In this document: in pieces, positions 34,357 through 42,540 of the stretch
How positions within the stretch are numbered: the first letter of the stretch is position 1
Layout: the number at the start of each line of letters is the position of its first letter
NCBI GenBank assembly: GCA_031292755.1
Contig: JARLGM010000039.1
Span: 1 to 45,186 of the forward strand
Length of the DNA: 45,186 bases
Source: Candidatus Sulfopaludibacter sp.
GTDB taxonomy: Bacteria; Acidobacteriota; Terriglobia; Bryobacterales; Bryobacteraceae
Direction of reading: 5' to 3'
Notes under the pieces: generated by a model
The model's input: only the letters and a program-made list of their open reading frames with translations
Databases searched by the model: none
Told to the model about the DNA's origin: nothing
Translations under genes and position numbers: made by a program

Positions 34357-34378
34357 GTGCTTGAGTGACGACTTATGA

Positions 34379-34402
34379 GAGTGGGCGAAAGCCCACTTTT
34401 TT
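34379..34402 (+). terminator. leader attenuator hairpin ahead of rimP
   Basis: GTGGGC-gaaa-GCCCAC (34381-34396) forms a tight stem with a GNRA-type tetraloop, followed directly by six T's (34397-34402). It lies between the putative promoter and the rimP start, so it would end transcription before the operon unless relieved. Premature terminators in rimP leaders have been proposed in gammaproteobacteria (rimP-leader family). NusA, encoded by this operon, stimulates pausing and termination at such hairpins, so feedback control is plausible. Confidence 0.6.
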
Positions 34403-34426
34403 GTTGGATTTCGCACTTTTCTGATC

Positions 34427-34891
34427 ATGAAAGAAGGCATCGCGTCCAAAATCGAGGAAATTGCCCAGCGGGTAGCCGGATCCGAAGGAATCGAGGTAGT
34501 GGAAGTGGAGGTCAAGGGCGGCGGAATGCATCGCTTCGTCCGCATTTCCATCGACAAGCCGGAGGGGGTCACCCATGGCGATTGCGAGCTGGTTTCCCAG
34601 CAGGTGGGGACGATTCTGGACGTGGAAGACGTAGTTCCGGGGGGGCGGTACACGTTGGAAGTCAGTTCTCCGGGAGTAGAGCGGAAGCTGTTGAAGCCAC
34701 AGGATTATCTGCGGTTTCAGGGGAAGAAGGCCAAGATCACGCTGCGCGATCCCCTGGAGGGACGCCGCAACTGGGAAGGCACGCTGGCGGGCATCGAAAA
34801 CGGCGAAGTGACCGTGGAGACTGCTCCCGGGCAGAGCATCCGGTTTCCCCTGGATAACGTACAGAAGGCCAACCTGAAGTTCGAGTGGTAG
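34427..34891 (+). CDS. rimP: ribosome maturation factor RimP
   Basis: The 154-residue protein carries the RimP pattern: an N-terminal alpha/beta domain (SEGIEVVEVEVKGGGMHRFVRISIDKPEGVTHGDCELVSQQVG), the signature YTLEVSSPGVERKL at about 85-98, and a C-terminal SH3-like barrel (about 100-154, KKAKITLRDPLEGRRNWEGTLAGI). RimP assists maturation of the 30S subunit in the cytoplasm. It is the first gene of the classic rimP-nusA-infB order and has typical length. The start ATG has little Shine-Dalgarno sequence (tctgatc before it). Confidence 0.95.
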   Translation: MKEGIASKIEEIAQRVAGSEGIEVVEVEVKGGGMHRFVRISIDKPEGVTHGDCELVSQQVGTILDVEDVVPGGRYTLEVSSPGVERKLLKPQDYLRFQGKKAKITLRDPLEGRRNWEGTLAGIENGEVTVETAPGQSIRFPLDNVQKANLKFEW

Positions 34892-34928
34892 GCGCGCCGA
34901 AATCATCAATCGCACAAACGAGGGCACT

Positions 34929-36452
34929 TTGGAAACGATTTTTCAATCCATCGAGATATTGAGCAAGGAAAAGGGCATCGATCCGCAGATCGTGTTGGAC
35001 GCGGTGAAGGATGCCATGCTGATCGCTGCCCGGAAACATTTCCGCACCAACGAAGATTACGTCGCGGATATGGATCCAAAAACCGGCGCAATTAAACTCT
35101 TCGCGGTGAAGAAGGTTGCCGAAGTAGTCGAAGATCCTTCCCACGAGATGACCCTTGCCGAAGCCCGGCGCATCAATTCCGAAGCCGAAATCGGCGGCGA
35201 AATCCGCATTGCCAAAAGCACCGACGCCCTTGGACGCATCTCCGCGCAAACCGCCAAGCAGGTGATTTTCCAGAAGGTCCGCGAAGCCGAGCGGGAGACC
35301 GTTTTTAACGAATATTCGGGACGCACCGGCGAACTGGTGAACTGCACCATCAAGCGCGTGGAAGGGCCGGACTATGTTCTGGACCTGGGCAAGACCGAAG
35401 CGCGTCTGCCCAAGAAGGAACAATCCCGGCTGGAAGGCTATAGTGTGGGCGACCGCGTCCGCTGCGTGATCCGCCTGGTGGATAAGTCCAGCAAAGGCCC
35501 GGGCGTGCTGGTTTCGCGCGCCGCGCCGGAACTGGTGATGCGCCTGTTCGAACAGGAAGTGCCCGAAATTTACGATGGCACGGTGGCCATCAAAGGCTGC
35601 GCGCGCGAGGCTGGCGAGCGCACCAAGATCGCGGTCCAGAGCCGCGACCGCGACGTGGATAGCGTGGGCGCCTGCGTGGGCATGAAGGGCATGCGCGTGC
35701 AGTCCATCATTCGGGAACTGCGCGGCGAGAAGATCGACATCATCGAATATTCGGACGATTCGGTGACCTTCGCCACCCATGCCCTGAGTCCCGCCAAAGT
35801 GAGCCGTATCACCATCCTCGATCCTCTGGAAAAGCACATGGAAGTGATCGTGGACGATTCGCAGCTTTCCCTCGCCATCGGCAAGAAGGGGCAGAACGTG
35901 CGCCTGGCGGCCAAATTGCTCGGCTGGAAGATCGACATCAAGAGCGAGGAAGAAAAACGCCAGGAAGTGGAATCGCAGATGGCCGCGCTGGTGGCTCCGG
36001 GAGCGCCGGTGAGTGTGCTCGTGGATTATGGGCTGAGCGATAAAGTAGTGGAAAAGTTGCTCGACGCCAGCGTCGGCACCATCGAACGGCTGGGTAGCAT
36101 GACGCCCGAACAGCTCGAAGAAATCCAGGGCATCGGGCCGAAAATGGTGGAGCATATCCAGGAGGCGGTCAACGCCTACTACAGCCAGTTTGAGGACAGC
36201 CCGGAGGATGCCTCCGAACCGGCCACCGAGCCGGCCACCGAAGCTGGCGCCGGGGACGTTGTGGCGGAGGAATTGATCGTCTCCGGGGAAGAACCGGCGG
36301 CGGAAGAAAGTTCGGCGGAGCCATTGGAAGCGCCGGCCGCAGCCGGGACAGAAGAACCGGAAAGTGAAGAGACCGTGGAACTTTCTGGTACGATAGAGGA
36401 CGCGGGGTCCCCCACTGACAACCCGGGTCCGGAGGAAGGTCGCGGCAATTAG
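34929..36452 (+). CDS. nusA: transcription termination/antitermination factor NusA
   Basis: It starts at a TTG with GAGGG four bases ahead. No ATG lies near the N-terminus demanded by the family (METIFQSIEILSKEKGIDP). The 507 residues comprise the RNA-polymerase-binding N-domain (1-125), S1 domain (about 130-200, TGELVNCTIKRVEGPDYVLDLGK) and two KH domains (about 200-345, with GMRVQSIIRELRGEKIDI and AIGKKGQNVRLAAKL). A helix-hairpin-helix region follows (about 365-420, IGTIERLGSMTPEQLEEIQGIG-like). The last 80 residues are a Glu/Ala-rich acidic tail. NusA controls pausing, termination and antitermination. No ylxR gene lies between it and infB, as is common in other phyla. Confidence 0.95.
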   Translation: METIFQSIEILSKEKGIDPQIVLDAVKDAMLIAARKHFRTNEDYVADMDPKTGAIKLFAVKKVAEVVEDPSHEMTLAEARRINSEAEIGGEIRIAKSTDALGRISAQTAKQVIFQKVREAERETVFNEYSGRTGELVNCTIKRVEGPDYVLDLGKTEARLPKKEQSRLEGYSVGDRVRCVIRLVDKSSKGPGVLVSRAAPELVMRLFEQEVPEIYDGTVAIKGCAREAGERTKIAVQSRDRDVDSVGACVGMKGMRVQSIIRELRGEKIDIIEYSDDSVTFATHALSPAKVSRITILDPLEKHMEVIVDDSQLSLAIGKKGQNVRLAAKLLGWKIDIKSEEEKRQEVESQMAALVAPGAPVSVLVDYGLSDKVVEKLLDASVGTIERLGSMTPEQLEEIQGIGPKMVEHIQEAVNAYYSQFEDSPEDASEPATEPATEAGAGDVVAEELIVSGEEPAAEESSAEPLEAPAAAGTEEPESEETVELSGTIEDAGSPTDNPGPEEGRGN

Positions 36453-36488
36453 GAGCGCCTCCGCAGTTGGAAGTAGACCGTTTTATCT

Positions 36489-39400
36489 ATGAAGAAGATT
36501 CGCATCAACGAGCTGGCGCGCGAGTTGGAAGTAAAGGCCCACGAGATTCTCGATCGTCTACCCGAACTGGGTGTCACGGAAAAGAAAACCCACTCCAGTT
36601 CCATTGACGAAGACGTGGCGATCAAGCTGCGGCGGCTCTACGGCTTCGATACGCCGGAGATGGAAGGCGATCAATCCGGCAGACCCGAACGCGCTATCGC
36701 GTACGAGGAGCACACCCCGGAAGGCGCCCGGGAAGAGCCGGAAGCGGACCATCCGGCGGCACACGAAGCCAAGCCCGAGGCCGCTCCCGACGCGGCGCCG
36801 GCAACCGCGGGGATGCCACAGGAAGCCGCGGCTCCGAAGCCGGTGGAAACGCACGGCGCGCCGGCTCTGCCGATCCGTCCGCCCTTGGCTGGCCGGCCGA
36901 TTCATCCGCCCATCGGAGGCCACCTCAGTACACCGGCGGCGAAGCCTGCCGCTCCGCCCGCCGCTTCTCCCGCGGCGCCCGAACCCGCCGCGTCCGCACC
37001 CGCGCCTGCGCCGCCCAAGCCCGCGATGCCGCCGGCTGCCGTGATTGCGCCCGGAAGGCCCACGGCGCCCTCGGCGAAACCGATTCCCTCTTCTGCCGGA
37101 CCCGCGCCGAAACCCGGACAGGTTCTCTCCGGACCGCGCCAGCCCTTCCCCTCCGCACCTTCCGAAGGTGGCAGGCCGACGCCGGGCGGACCCGCTCCGG
37201 CCATGCCGCGCCCGCCGCTGGTTTCGCGCCGCCCGGAAGGCCCGCGTCCGGAAGCTCACATGCGTGGACCCGGCTCGGCGATGCCCTCGGGGCAGTCTGC
37301 CGGCCCCGGACAGGGACGGCCGCTCGCCGGACAGCCGGCGGCGCGTCCGGTTGTACCGCCGCGTCCCGATCTGGCGGCAAAGTTGAGCGCACCGCGGCCG
37401 GCCATGCCGTCGCAGCCTGCGCCGCCGCGCCCCGGCGTGCCGAAAGCCCCCAGTTCACCCGTGCCGGGTCAGCCGATTTATCGCGGACCCATTCGTCCCG
37501 GACAGCCCATGGTGGCGCGTCCTGGAGTGCGGCCGGGAGCGCCCGCGGCGCGCACCGCCGGACCCAGGCCGCAGCACCCTACGTCGCGCGGGCGCATCGA
37601 GCCCGGTTTGGCGCCGCCTCCGGTGGAACCGGCCCGCGGACGTCCCGGCGATAAGCGGCCCTCCCGTCCGCAGCCTCGCGAGCGCAACGAGGAAGAGAAG
37701 ATCCTCCGGCCGCAGCGCCGGCAGGTGGAAGCCGGTCCTCCGCCTATCAATCGCGAGATCACCATCAGCGAAGGCATTACCCTGAAGGAGCTTTCCGAAA
37801 AGCTAGACGTGAAAGCCGCGCTGGTCATGAAAAAACTGATGGACCGCGGAATTTTCGCCACCATCAATCAGACTCTGGATTCCAAGCTGGCCACCGAAGT
37901 GGCCCGCGAGTTCGGCGCCTCCACGGCCACCATCAGCTATGAAGAAGAGGCCATGCAGGCGGTGGAAGAAGCCCAAGACACCAAGGACCTGCTGCGGCGC
38001 GCTCCCGTGGTGACCATCATGGGCCACGTGGATCACGGCAAAACATCGCTGCTGGACGCCATTCGGGAAGCCAACGTGGCGGGCCGGGAAGCGGGTGGAA
38101 TCACCCAGCACATCGGCGCGTACCAGGTGGAGATGAAAGGCCGCAAGATCGTCTTCATCGATACCCCCGGTCACGAAGCGTTTACGCGTATGCGCGCCCG
38201 CGGCGCCAAAGTCACCGATATTGTGGTCCTGGTGGTGGCGGCCGATGACGGTGTGATGCCGCAAACCCTGGAAGCCATCGACCACGCGCGCGCCGCCAAG
38301 GTGCCCATCATCGTGGCCATCAACAAGATCGATAGGGCCGACGCACAGCCGGAGCGGATCAAGCAACAACTCAGCGACCGCGGCCTGCTGCCCGAAGATT
38401 GGGGCGGCGATACGGTCATGGTGCCGGTTTCGGCCAAGACTCAGCAGAATCTGGACCTGCTGCTGGAAATGATCCTGCTCGTGGCGGATATGGGCGACCT
38501 GAAGGCGAACCCGAGCCGTCCGGCGATGGGAACCGTCATCGAAGCCCAACTCGACCGCGGGCGTGGTCCGGTGGCCACCGTTCTGGTCCGTAACGGCACC
38601 CTGGCGGTGGGCGATTTCTTCATCTGCGGATCGGTATTCGGCAAGGTCCGCGCCATGCAGAACGATCGCGGCGTGCAGATTCGCAAAGCCGAGCCTTCCA
38701 CCCCGGTGGAAGTGCTGGGCCTGGAATCCCTGCCCGAAGCGGGCGACGATTTCCAGGTGGTTACCGACACCGCCAAGGCCAAGCAGATCGTCAATTTCCG
38801 CGACCAGAAGGCCCGTGAAGCGGCCATGGCCAAATCCAGCCGTCTCACCCTGGAACAACTGCACAAACAGATGCAGGAGGGCGAGGTCAAGGAACTGCCC
38901 ATCATCATCAAGACGGACGTGGGCGGGTCCGCCGAAGTGCTCAGCGAGACCTTGCAGAAACTGTCCAACGAAAAGGTGAAGGTCCGGGTGATTCACTCCG
39001 GTGTGGGCGCCATCAACGAATCGGACGTGCTGCTGGCATCGGCATCCAACGCCATCATCATCGGTTTCAATGTGCGGCCCGAACGGAATGCGGCGGCACT
39101 GGCGGAACAGGAAAAGGTGGACGTCCGCCTGCATACCATCATTTACAACCTGAGCGACGAAATTAAGCTGGCCATGAGCGGCCTGCTCGCTCCGGTCTTC
39201 AAGGAAGTCTACAAGGGCAAGGCGGAGATCCGCGATACATTCCGCATTCCCAAGGTGGGGAGCGTGGCCGGGTGCCAGGTGCTGGACGGCTCGATCGGAA
39301 GCAAGAGCGAGGTCCGGCTGCTGCGTGACAACGTGGTGGTTTATACCGGCAAAGTGGCTTCTCTTCGCCGGTTCAAAGACGATGTGAGCGAAGTGAAGAG

Positions 39401-39506
39401 CGGCATGGAGTGCGGCATCACGCTGGAGAATTATGCCGACTACAAACAGGGCGACATCATCGAAGCGTTCGTCAATGAACGCGTGGCCAACGAAGTATTT
39501 GTGTAG
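36489..39506 (+). CDS. infB: translation initiation factor IF-2
   Basis: The 1005-residue GTPase has an N-terminal IF2_N motif ([20 protein letters not shown]). A very long Pro/Ala-rich linker follows (about 60-410). The second IF2_N (about 422-475, [21 protein letters not shown]) leads to the G domain: GHVDHGKT at 512-519, [12 protein letters not shown] and SAK. Domains II, III and IV end in the usual [20 protein letters not shown]. It places initiator tRNA on the 30S subunit. The linker makes it longer than E. coli IF-2 (890) and gives the DNA of this stretch its very high GC and many spurious frames. Confidence 0.97.
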   Translation: MKKIRINELARELEVKAHEILDRLPELGVTEKKTHSSSIDEDVAIKLRRLYGFDTPEMEGDQSGRPERAIAYEEHTPEGAREEPEADHPAAHEAKPEAAPDAAPATAGMPQEAAAPKPVETHGAPALPIRPPLAGRPIHPPIGGHLSTPAAKPAAPPAASPAAPEPAASAPAPAPPKPAMPPAAVIAPGRPTAPSAKPIPSSAGPAPKPGQVLSGPRQPFPSAPSEGGRPTPGGPAPAMPRPPLVSRRPEGPRPEAHMRGPGSAMPSGQSAGPGQGRPLAGQPAARPVVPPRPDLAAKLSAPRPAMPSQPAPPRPGVPKAPSSPVPGQPIYRGPIRPGQPMVARPGVRPGAPAARTAGPRPQHPTSRGRIEPGLAPPPVEPARGRPGDKRPSRPQPRERNEEEKILRPQRRQVEAGPPPINREITISEGITLKELSEKLDVKAALVMKKLMDRGIFATINQTLDSKLATEVAREFGASTATISYEEEAMQAVEEAQDTKDLLRRAPVVTIMGHVDHGKTSLLDAIREANVAGREAGGITQHIGAYQVEMKGRKIVFIDTPGHEAFTRMRARGAKVTDIVVLVVAADDGVMPQTLEAIDHARAAKVPIIVAINKIDRADAQPERIKQQLSDRGLLPEDWGGDTVMVPVSAKTQQNLDLLLEMILLVADMGDLKANPSRPAMGTVIEAQLDRGRGPVATVLVRNGTLAVGDFFICGSVFGKVRAMQNDRGVQIRKAEPSTPVEVLGLESLPEAGDDFQVVTDTAKAKQIVNFRDQKAREAAMAKSSRLTLEQLHKQMQEGEVKELPIIIKTDVGGSAEVLSETLQKLSNEKVKVRVIHSGVGAINESDVLLASASNAIIIGFNVRPERNAAALAEQEKVDVRLHTIIYNLSDEIKLAMSGLLAPVFKEVYKGKAEIRDTFRIPKVGSVAGCQVLDGSIGSKSEVRLLRDNVVVYTGKVASLRRFKDDVSEVKSGMECGITLENYADYKQGDIIEAFVNERVANEVFV

Positions 39507-39544
39507 AGGTGGAGCAGACGGTTTCGCCTGCCAATCTTGAAAAA

Positions 39545-39829
39545 ATGGCAACGGTCGGCGTTCTGACGCTCGAGCTTCGGCTCGAAAATTCACATTCGCT
39601 AAAAGAAAAACGGCACGTGGTGCAGAGTTTGAAGGATCGTCTGCGCAGCAAGTTTAACGTGGCCGTGGCGGAAATCGATCATCAGGATTTGTGGCAGCGG
39701 GCGGCGGTAGCCGCTGTGACGGTTTCCAGCGACCAGGTCCACGCGGAAAAGGTGCTGCGCAGCGTCGAAGCCGAAGCCGTGGCGCTCCTCGGTCCGGAAG
39801 TGAGGGATTGTACACTCGAATGGCTATGA
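39545..39829 (+). CDS. ylxP: DUF503 family protein (YlxP-like)
   Basis: The ATG at 39545 gives 94 residues starting MATVGVLTLELRLENSHSLKEKRHVVQSLKDRLRSKFNVAVAEID, which matches DUF503/YlxP nearly residue for residue. The frame is also open from a GTG at 39509, but the extra 12 residues are not part of the family. YlxP sits in the nusA-infB operons of many bacteria beside rbfA and is thought to be a small RNA-binding or ribosome-linked protein; its exact role is not established. Its position here, between infB and rbfA, is the classic one. Confidence 0.9.
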   Translation: MATVGVLTLELRLENSHSLKEKRHVVQSLKDRLRSKFNVAVAEIDHQDLWQRAAVAAVTVSSDQVHAEKVLRSVEAEAVALLGPEVRDCTLEWL

Positions 39830-39833
39830 GATT

Positions 39834-39930
39834 GGGGGCCGGAGGCCAGGGGCCAGGGGCCGGGGAAAGGCGGCCATGGGCCCGGGACTCGCGCGGAACT
39901 GGCCCCCGGCCCCCGATCCCCGGCCCCCGG
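39834..39930 (+). repeat. G-rich / C-rich structured spacer before rbfA
   Basis: Four runs of at least four G's (39834-39838, 39849-39852, 39856-39859, 39862-39865) are carried by repeats of the 7-mer GGCCAGG. A C-rich arm at 39903-39930 is roughly complementary to them. The RNA could fold into a G-quadruplex or pair with the C-rich arm, which ends seven bases before the rbfA ATG. It fills the whole 108-bp gap between ylxP and rbfA. Confidence 0.6.
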
Positions 39931-39937
39931 TCCTCAC

Positions 39938-40306
39938 ATGGATGAACGGCGCTCATTACGGGTTTCCGAGGCGGTTCGGGAAGAACTATCTGAACTGATT
40001 GGATTTGAAACGGCCGATCCGCGCCTGCTGACCGTGGATGTGATCGATGTGCACGTCAGCCCTGACGGCAAGCACGCCACGGTCAGGGTGGGCCTCCGCG
40101 GCACGGAAAAGGAGCAGAAGCAATCCCTGGCGGCCCTGGAGCACGCCTCAGGGTTCCTGCGGCACGAACTGGCGGGCCGTTTGAGCCTCCGGCACGTCCC
40201 CGAGTTGCATTTTAGCCAGGATAAGAACCAGGATGTGGAAAGCCGCATCGACTTTCTTCTCAAACGAGCGAAAAAATCTCGTGGCCGCACTGAAAATCAA
40301 CCCTAA
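39938..40306 (+). CDS. rbfA: 30S ribosome-binding factor RbfA
   Basis: The 122-residue protein has the RbfA pattern. RVSEAVREELSELI is at the N-terminus, then ADPRLLTVDVIDVHVSPDGKHATVRVGL, and the C-terminal RHVPELHFSQDKNQDVESRIDFLLKRA. It is a KH-like protein needed for late maturation of the 30S subunit, acting on 16S rRNA near its 5' end. The start has no Shine-Dalgarno sequence: the bases before the ATG are C-rich and part of the structured spacer. The gene overlaps the following apbE frame by about 26 bases. Confidence 0.93.
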   Translation: MDERRSLRVSEAVREELSELIGFETADPRLLTVDVIDVHVSPDGKHATVRVGLRGTEKEQKQSLAALEHASGFLRHELAGRLSLRHVPELHFSQDKNQDVESRIDFLLKRAKKSRGRTENQP

Positions 40307-41297
40307 AACCAAACAAATAGTGGTATTTTTGTTTCTGTTGGCGGCTCCGGCGGATTGGACCCGTTCGGCGGCGGCGGATGGTCCTCTGCTGCGCCTGGAA
40401 AAGAGCGCCGAGGCCATGGGCTCCACCTATTCGGTCGAGTTGTACGGCCAGGACCGGGTGAGTTTGGAAGCAGCAGCGGATGCCGCGATGGAGGAAGCGC
40501 GGCGGCTGGACGATCTGCTTTCCAACTACAAGGCGGACAGCGAGTGGAGCCAGGTGAACCGGCATGCGGCCGAGAAGCCCATGCGGATTTCGCCGGAGCT
40601 GTTCCAGTTGCTCTCGGCATGCCTGAGATACAGCAGGGAGAGCGAAGGGGCTTTCGACATCTCCGTCGGCCCCCTGATGAAGGTCTGGGGATTTTATAAA
40701 GGCACCGGGCACTTGCCGCATCGGGCCGAAGTGGCTGCCGCGCTGACGAAAACCGGGTACGGGCATGTGCATCTCGACCCGCAAGCGCAGACGGTATGGT
40801 TTGACAAGCCGGGCGTGGAACTCGACCCGGGCGGAATCGGGAAGGGCTATGCGGTAGACCGCATGGTGGATGTACTGAGGAAGAAAGGGATCCAGATTGC
40901 TCTTGTGGCAGGTTCGGGCAGCAGTATTTACGGGATGGGCGCGCCGCCTTCCGAACCCAAAGGTTGGGCCATCGATATCAAGAACCCGTGGGAACAGAGC
41001 AAGACCGCCGCTGAGGTCTTCTTGAAGAACCAATCGATGTCCACTTCCGGCAGTTACGAAAAATTCTTTCGGGCGGAAGGAAAAATCTACGCCCACATTA
41101 TGGACCCGCGGACCGGGTATCCGGCGCAGGGCAGCGTTGCGGTTTCGGTGATTTCGCCTCTTACGATTGACAGCGAGGCGTGGGCCAAACCGTATTTCGT
41201 CAACGGCCGCCAGTGGGCGGCGAAGCATAAACCAAAGGACTTTCGCGTTTTCTTTTGCGAAGACAGGACGGATCAGCCATGCGCGTGGCTCCAATGA
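40281..41297 (+). CDS. apbE: FAD:protein FMN transferase (ApbE)
   Basis: The frame is open from 40233, but the GTG at 40281 gives a normal export signal (VAALKINPKTKQIVVFLFLLAAP) and 338 residues. The family markers are AMGSTYSVELYG, the AFDISVGPLMKVWGF block, ELDPGGIGKGYAVDRMVDVL, SGSYEKFFRAEGKIYAHIMDPRTGYP and SVISPLTIDSEAWAK. ApbE links FMN through a phosphoester to Thr or Ser of exported flavoproteins such as NqrB/NqrC/RnfG-type subunits, using Mg2+ in the periplasm. Its target is not in this window. It shares an operon with rbfA and hemE; its TGA overlaps the hemE ATG. Confidence 0.93.
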   Translation: MAALKINPKTKQIVVFLFLLAAPADWTRSAAADGPLLRLEKSAEAMGSTYSVELYGQDRVSLEAAADAAMEEARRLDDLLSNYKADSEWSQVNRHAAEKPMRISPELFQLLSACLRYSRESEGAFDISVGPLMKVWGFYKGTGHLPHRAEVAAALTKTGYGHVHLDPQAQTVWFDKPGVELDPGGIGKGYAVDRMVDVLRKKGIQIALVAGSGSSIYGMGAPPSEPKGWAIDIKNPWEQSKTAAEVFLKNQSMSTSGSYEKFFRAEGKIYAHIMDPRTGYPAQGSVAVSVISPLTIDSEAWAKPYFVNGRQWAAKHKPKDFRVFFCEDRTDQPCAWLQ

Positions 41298-42316
41298 CTA
41301 GCCGTTTTCTAGATGCCTGCCGGCGGCGGCCTACCGATGTGAGGCCGGTTTGGTTCATGCGGCAGGCAGGCCGGTACATGAAGCAGTATCGCCAGATTCG
41401 CGAGAAGCACGGCATTCTGGAAATCTGCAAACGGCCGGATCTGGCCGCCACCGTGACCCTGCAACCCGTCGAGATGCTCGACGTAGATGCCGCCATCATT
41501 TTCGCCGACCTGCTGCTGCCCATCGAACCCATGGGTCTGAAACTGCGGTACGCCTCGGGAGAGGGCCCGGTGATCGACAACCCGGTGCGCACCAGCGACG
41601 ACGTGGATTCCCTCTCCACCACCAATACCGATGAGTTGGGCTACGTGGGCGAAGCCATCCAACAGGTGGTCCGGGCCGTGGCCGGCAAGGTCCCCGTAAT
41701 TGGATTCGTGGGCGCGCCGTTCACCATGGCCAGTTACATGATCGAAGGTGGCGCCTCGCGCAATTTCATTCGCACCAAGAAGCTCATGTACAGCGATGAG
41801 ACCCTGTGGCGCCGGCTCATGGGCAAGATTGTGGATGTGCTGGCGCCGTTCGCGCATTCCCAGGTCACCTCCGGCGCGCGCGCCATCCAGGTGTTCGATA
41901 GCTGGGTGGGCGCGCTGGGTTCGGACGATTACGTGCGCTTCGCCGCTCCGTATTCGCGCGCGCTGATCGAGCGCATCCGCTCGACCGGTGTGCCGGTGAT
42001 CCATTTCGGCACCGGCGCCTCCGGGTTCTTCAAGGAGTTGCACGCGGCCGGCGGCGATGTCATGGGCGTAGACTGGCGCATCAATATCGACCAGGCCTGG
42101 ATGGACATCAGCTACCGTTCGGCCATTCAAGGCAACCTGGACCCGGTGGCCCTGTTCGCGCCCATGCATGAGCTGAAAACCAAAGTTCACGAACTGCTGA
42201 AGCGCACCGGCACCCGCCCGGGCCACATCTTCAACCTGGGCCATGGCATTCTACCGGAGACGCCGGTGGAAAACGTCCGTGCGGTAGTGGAAATGGTGCG
42301 GGAATTCCGCCCGTGA
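41294..42316 (+). CDS. hemE: uroporphyrinogen decarboxylase (HemE)
   Basis: The ATG at 41294 overlaps the TGA of apbE (ATGA); a further ATG at 41279 is in frame. The 340-residue enzyme carries the signatures PVWFMRQAGRYMKQYRQIRE near the N-terminus, IIFADLLLPIEPMGL at about 70-84, VPVIGFVGAPFTMASYMIEGG and HIFNLGHGILPETP near the C-terminus. It decarboxylates uroporphyrinogen III to coproporphyrinogen III in the heme pathway, a cytoplasmic step. Its TGA overlaps the GTG of the vestigial hemH frame. Confidence 0.96.
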   Translation: MTSRFLDACRRRPTDVRPVWFMRQAGRYMKQYRQIREKHGILEICKRPDLAATVTLQPVEMLDVDAAIIFADLLLPIEPMGLKLRYASGEGPVIDNPVRTSDDVDSLSTTNTDELGYVGEAIQQVVRAVAGKVPVIGFVGAPFTMASYMIEGGASRNFIRTKKLMYSDETLWRRLMGKIVDVLAPFAHSQVTSGARAIQVFDSWVGALGSDDYVRFAAPYSRALIERIRSTGVPVIHFGTGASGFFKELHAAGGDVMGVDWRINIDQAWMDISYRSAIQGNLDPVALFAPMHELKTKVHELLKRTGTRPGHIFNLGHGILPETPVENVRAVVEMVREFRP

Positions 42317-42528
42317 AGCGGGCGTGCCTGCTCTTGGCGCACGGTGCGCCGGAGCGGGATGGTGGACAGAGTTATCTCTCGTTCGTCCGAGGGGGCCGGC
42401 CCGGATCGCGGCGGTGTGCCTGCGCGCCGCAATTTTCCGAAATGAGCGCGGGGCTCAACGGCTCGCCGGCCTTTACCGGGGCCCTGGCGCGGGTGGCGGA
42501 ACGCTGCTTGGATACAATCGAAGCGTGA
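42313..42528 (+). pseudogene. hemH: vestigial ferrochelatase (hemH) N-terminus
   Basis: The GTG overlaps the hemE stop (GTGA). The 71-residue frame begins MKRACLLLAHGAPERDGGQSYLSFVRGGRP, which follows the N-terminus of ferrochelatases ('vLLlahGtPe..edi.aYL..vrgGRp'). Thereafter it degenerates: a Cys/Arg-rich stretch, then GSPAF where intact enzymes have 'GGSPLt', and a stop. Ferrochelatases have 310-360 residues, so nearly all of the enzyme, including the catalytic His and Glu, is absent. It looks like an internal deletion of hemH that left the translational start between hemE and hemY. A residual peptide could still be made. Confidence 0.6.
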
Positions 42529-42540
42529 GACCGAATCGCC

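Noticed and set aside
34312..34426. Possible tRNA or small RNA gene in the rimP leader
   Set aside because: No cloverleaf or T-loop motif is visible; the hairpin with T run explains the structure better.
34737..36155. A 472-codon minus-strand frame opposite nusA
   Set aside because: It is rich in His and Phe in the pattern made by reversing acidic codons; nusA is certain on the other strand.
37803..39593. A 596-codon minus-strand frame opposite infB
   Set aside because: It mirrors the codon pattern of the conserved IF-2 G domain and shows no family of its own.
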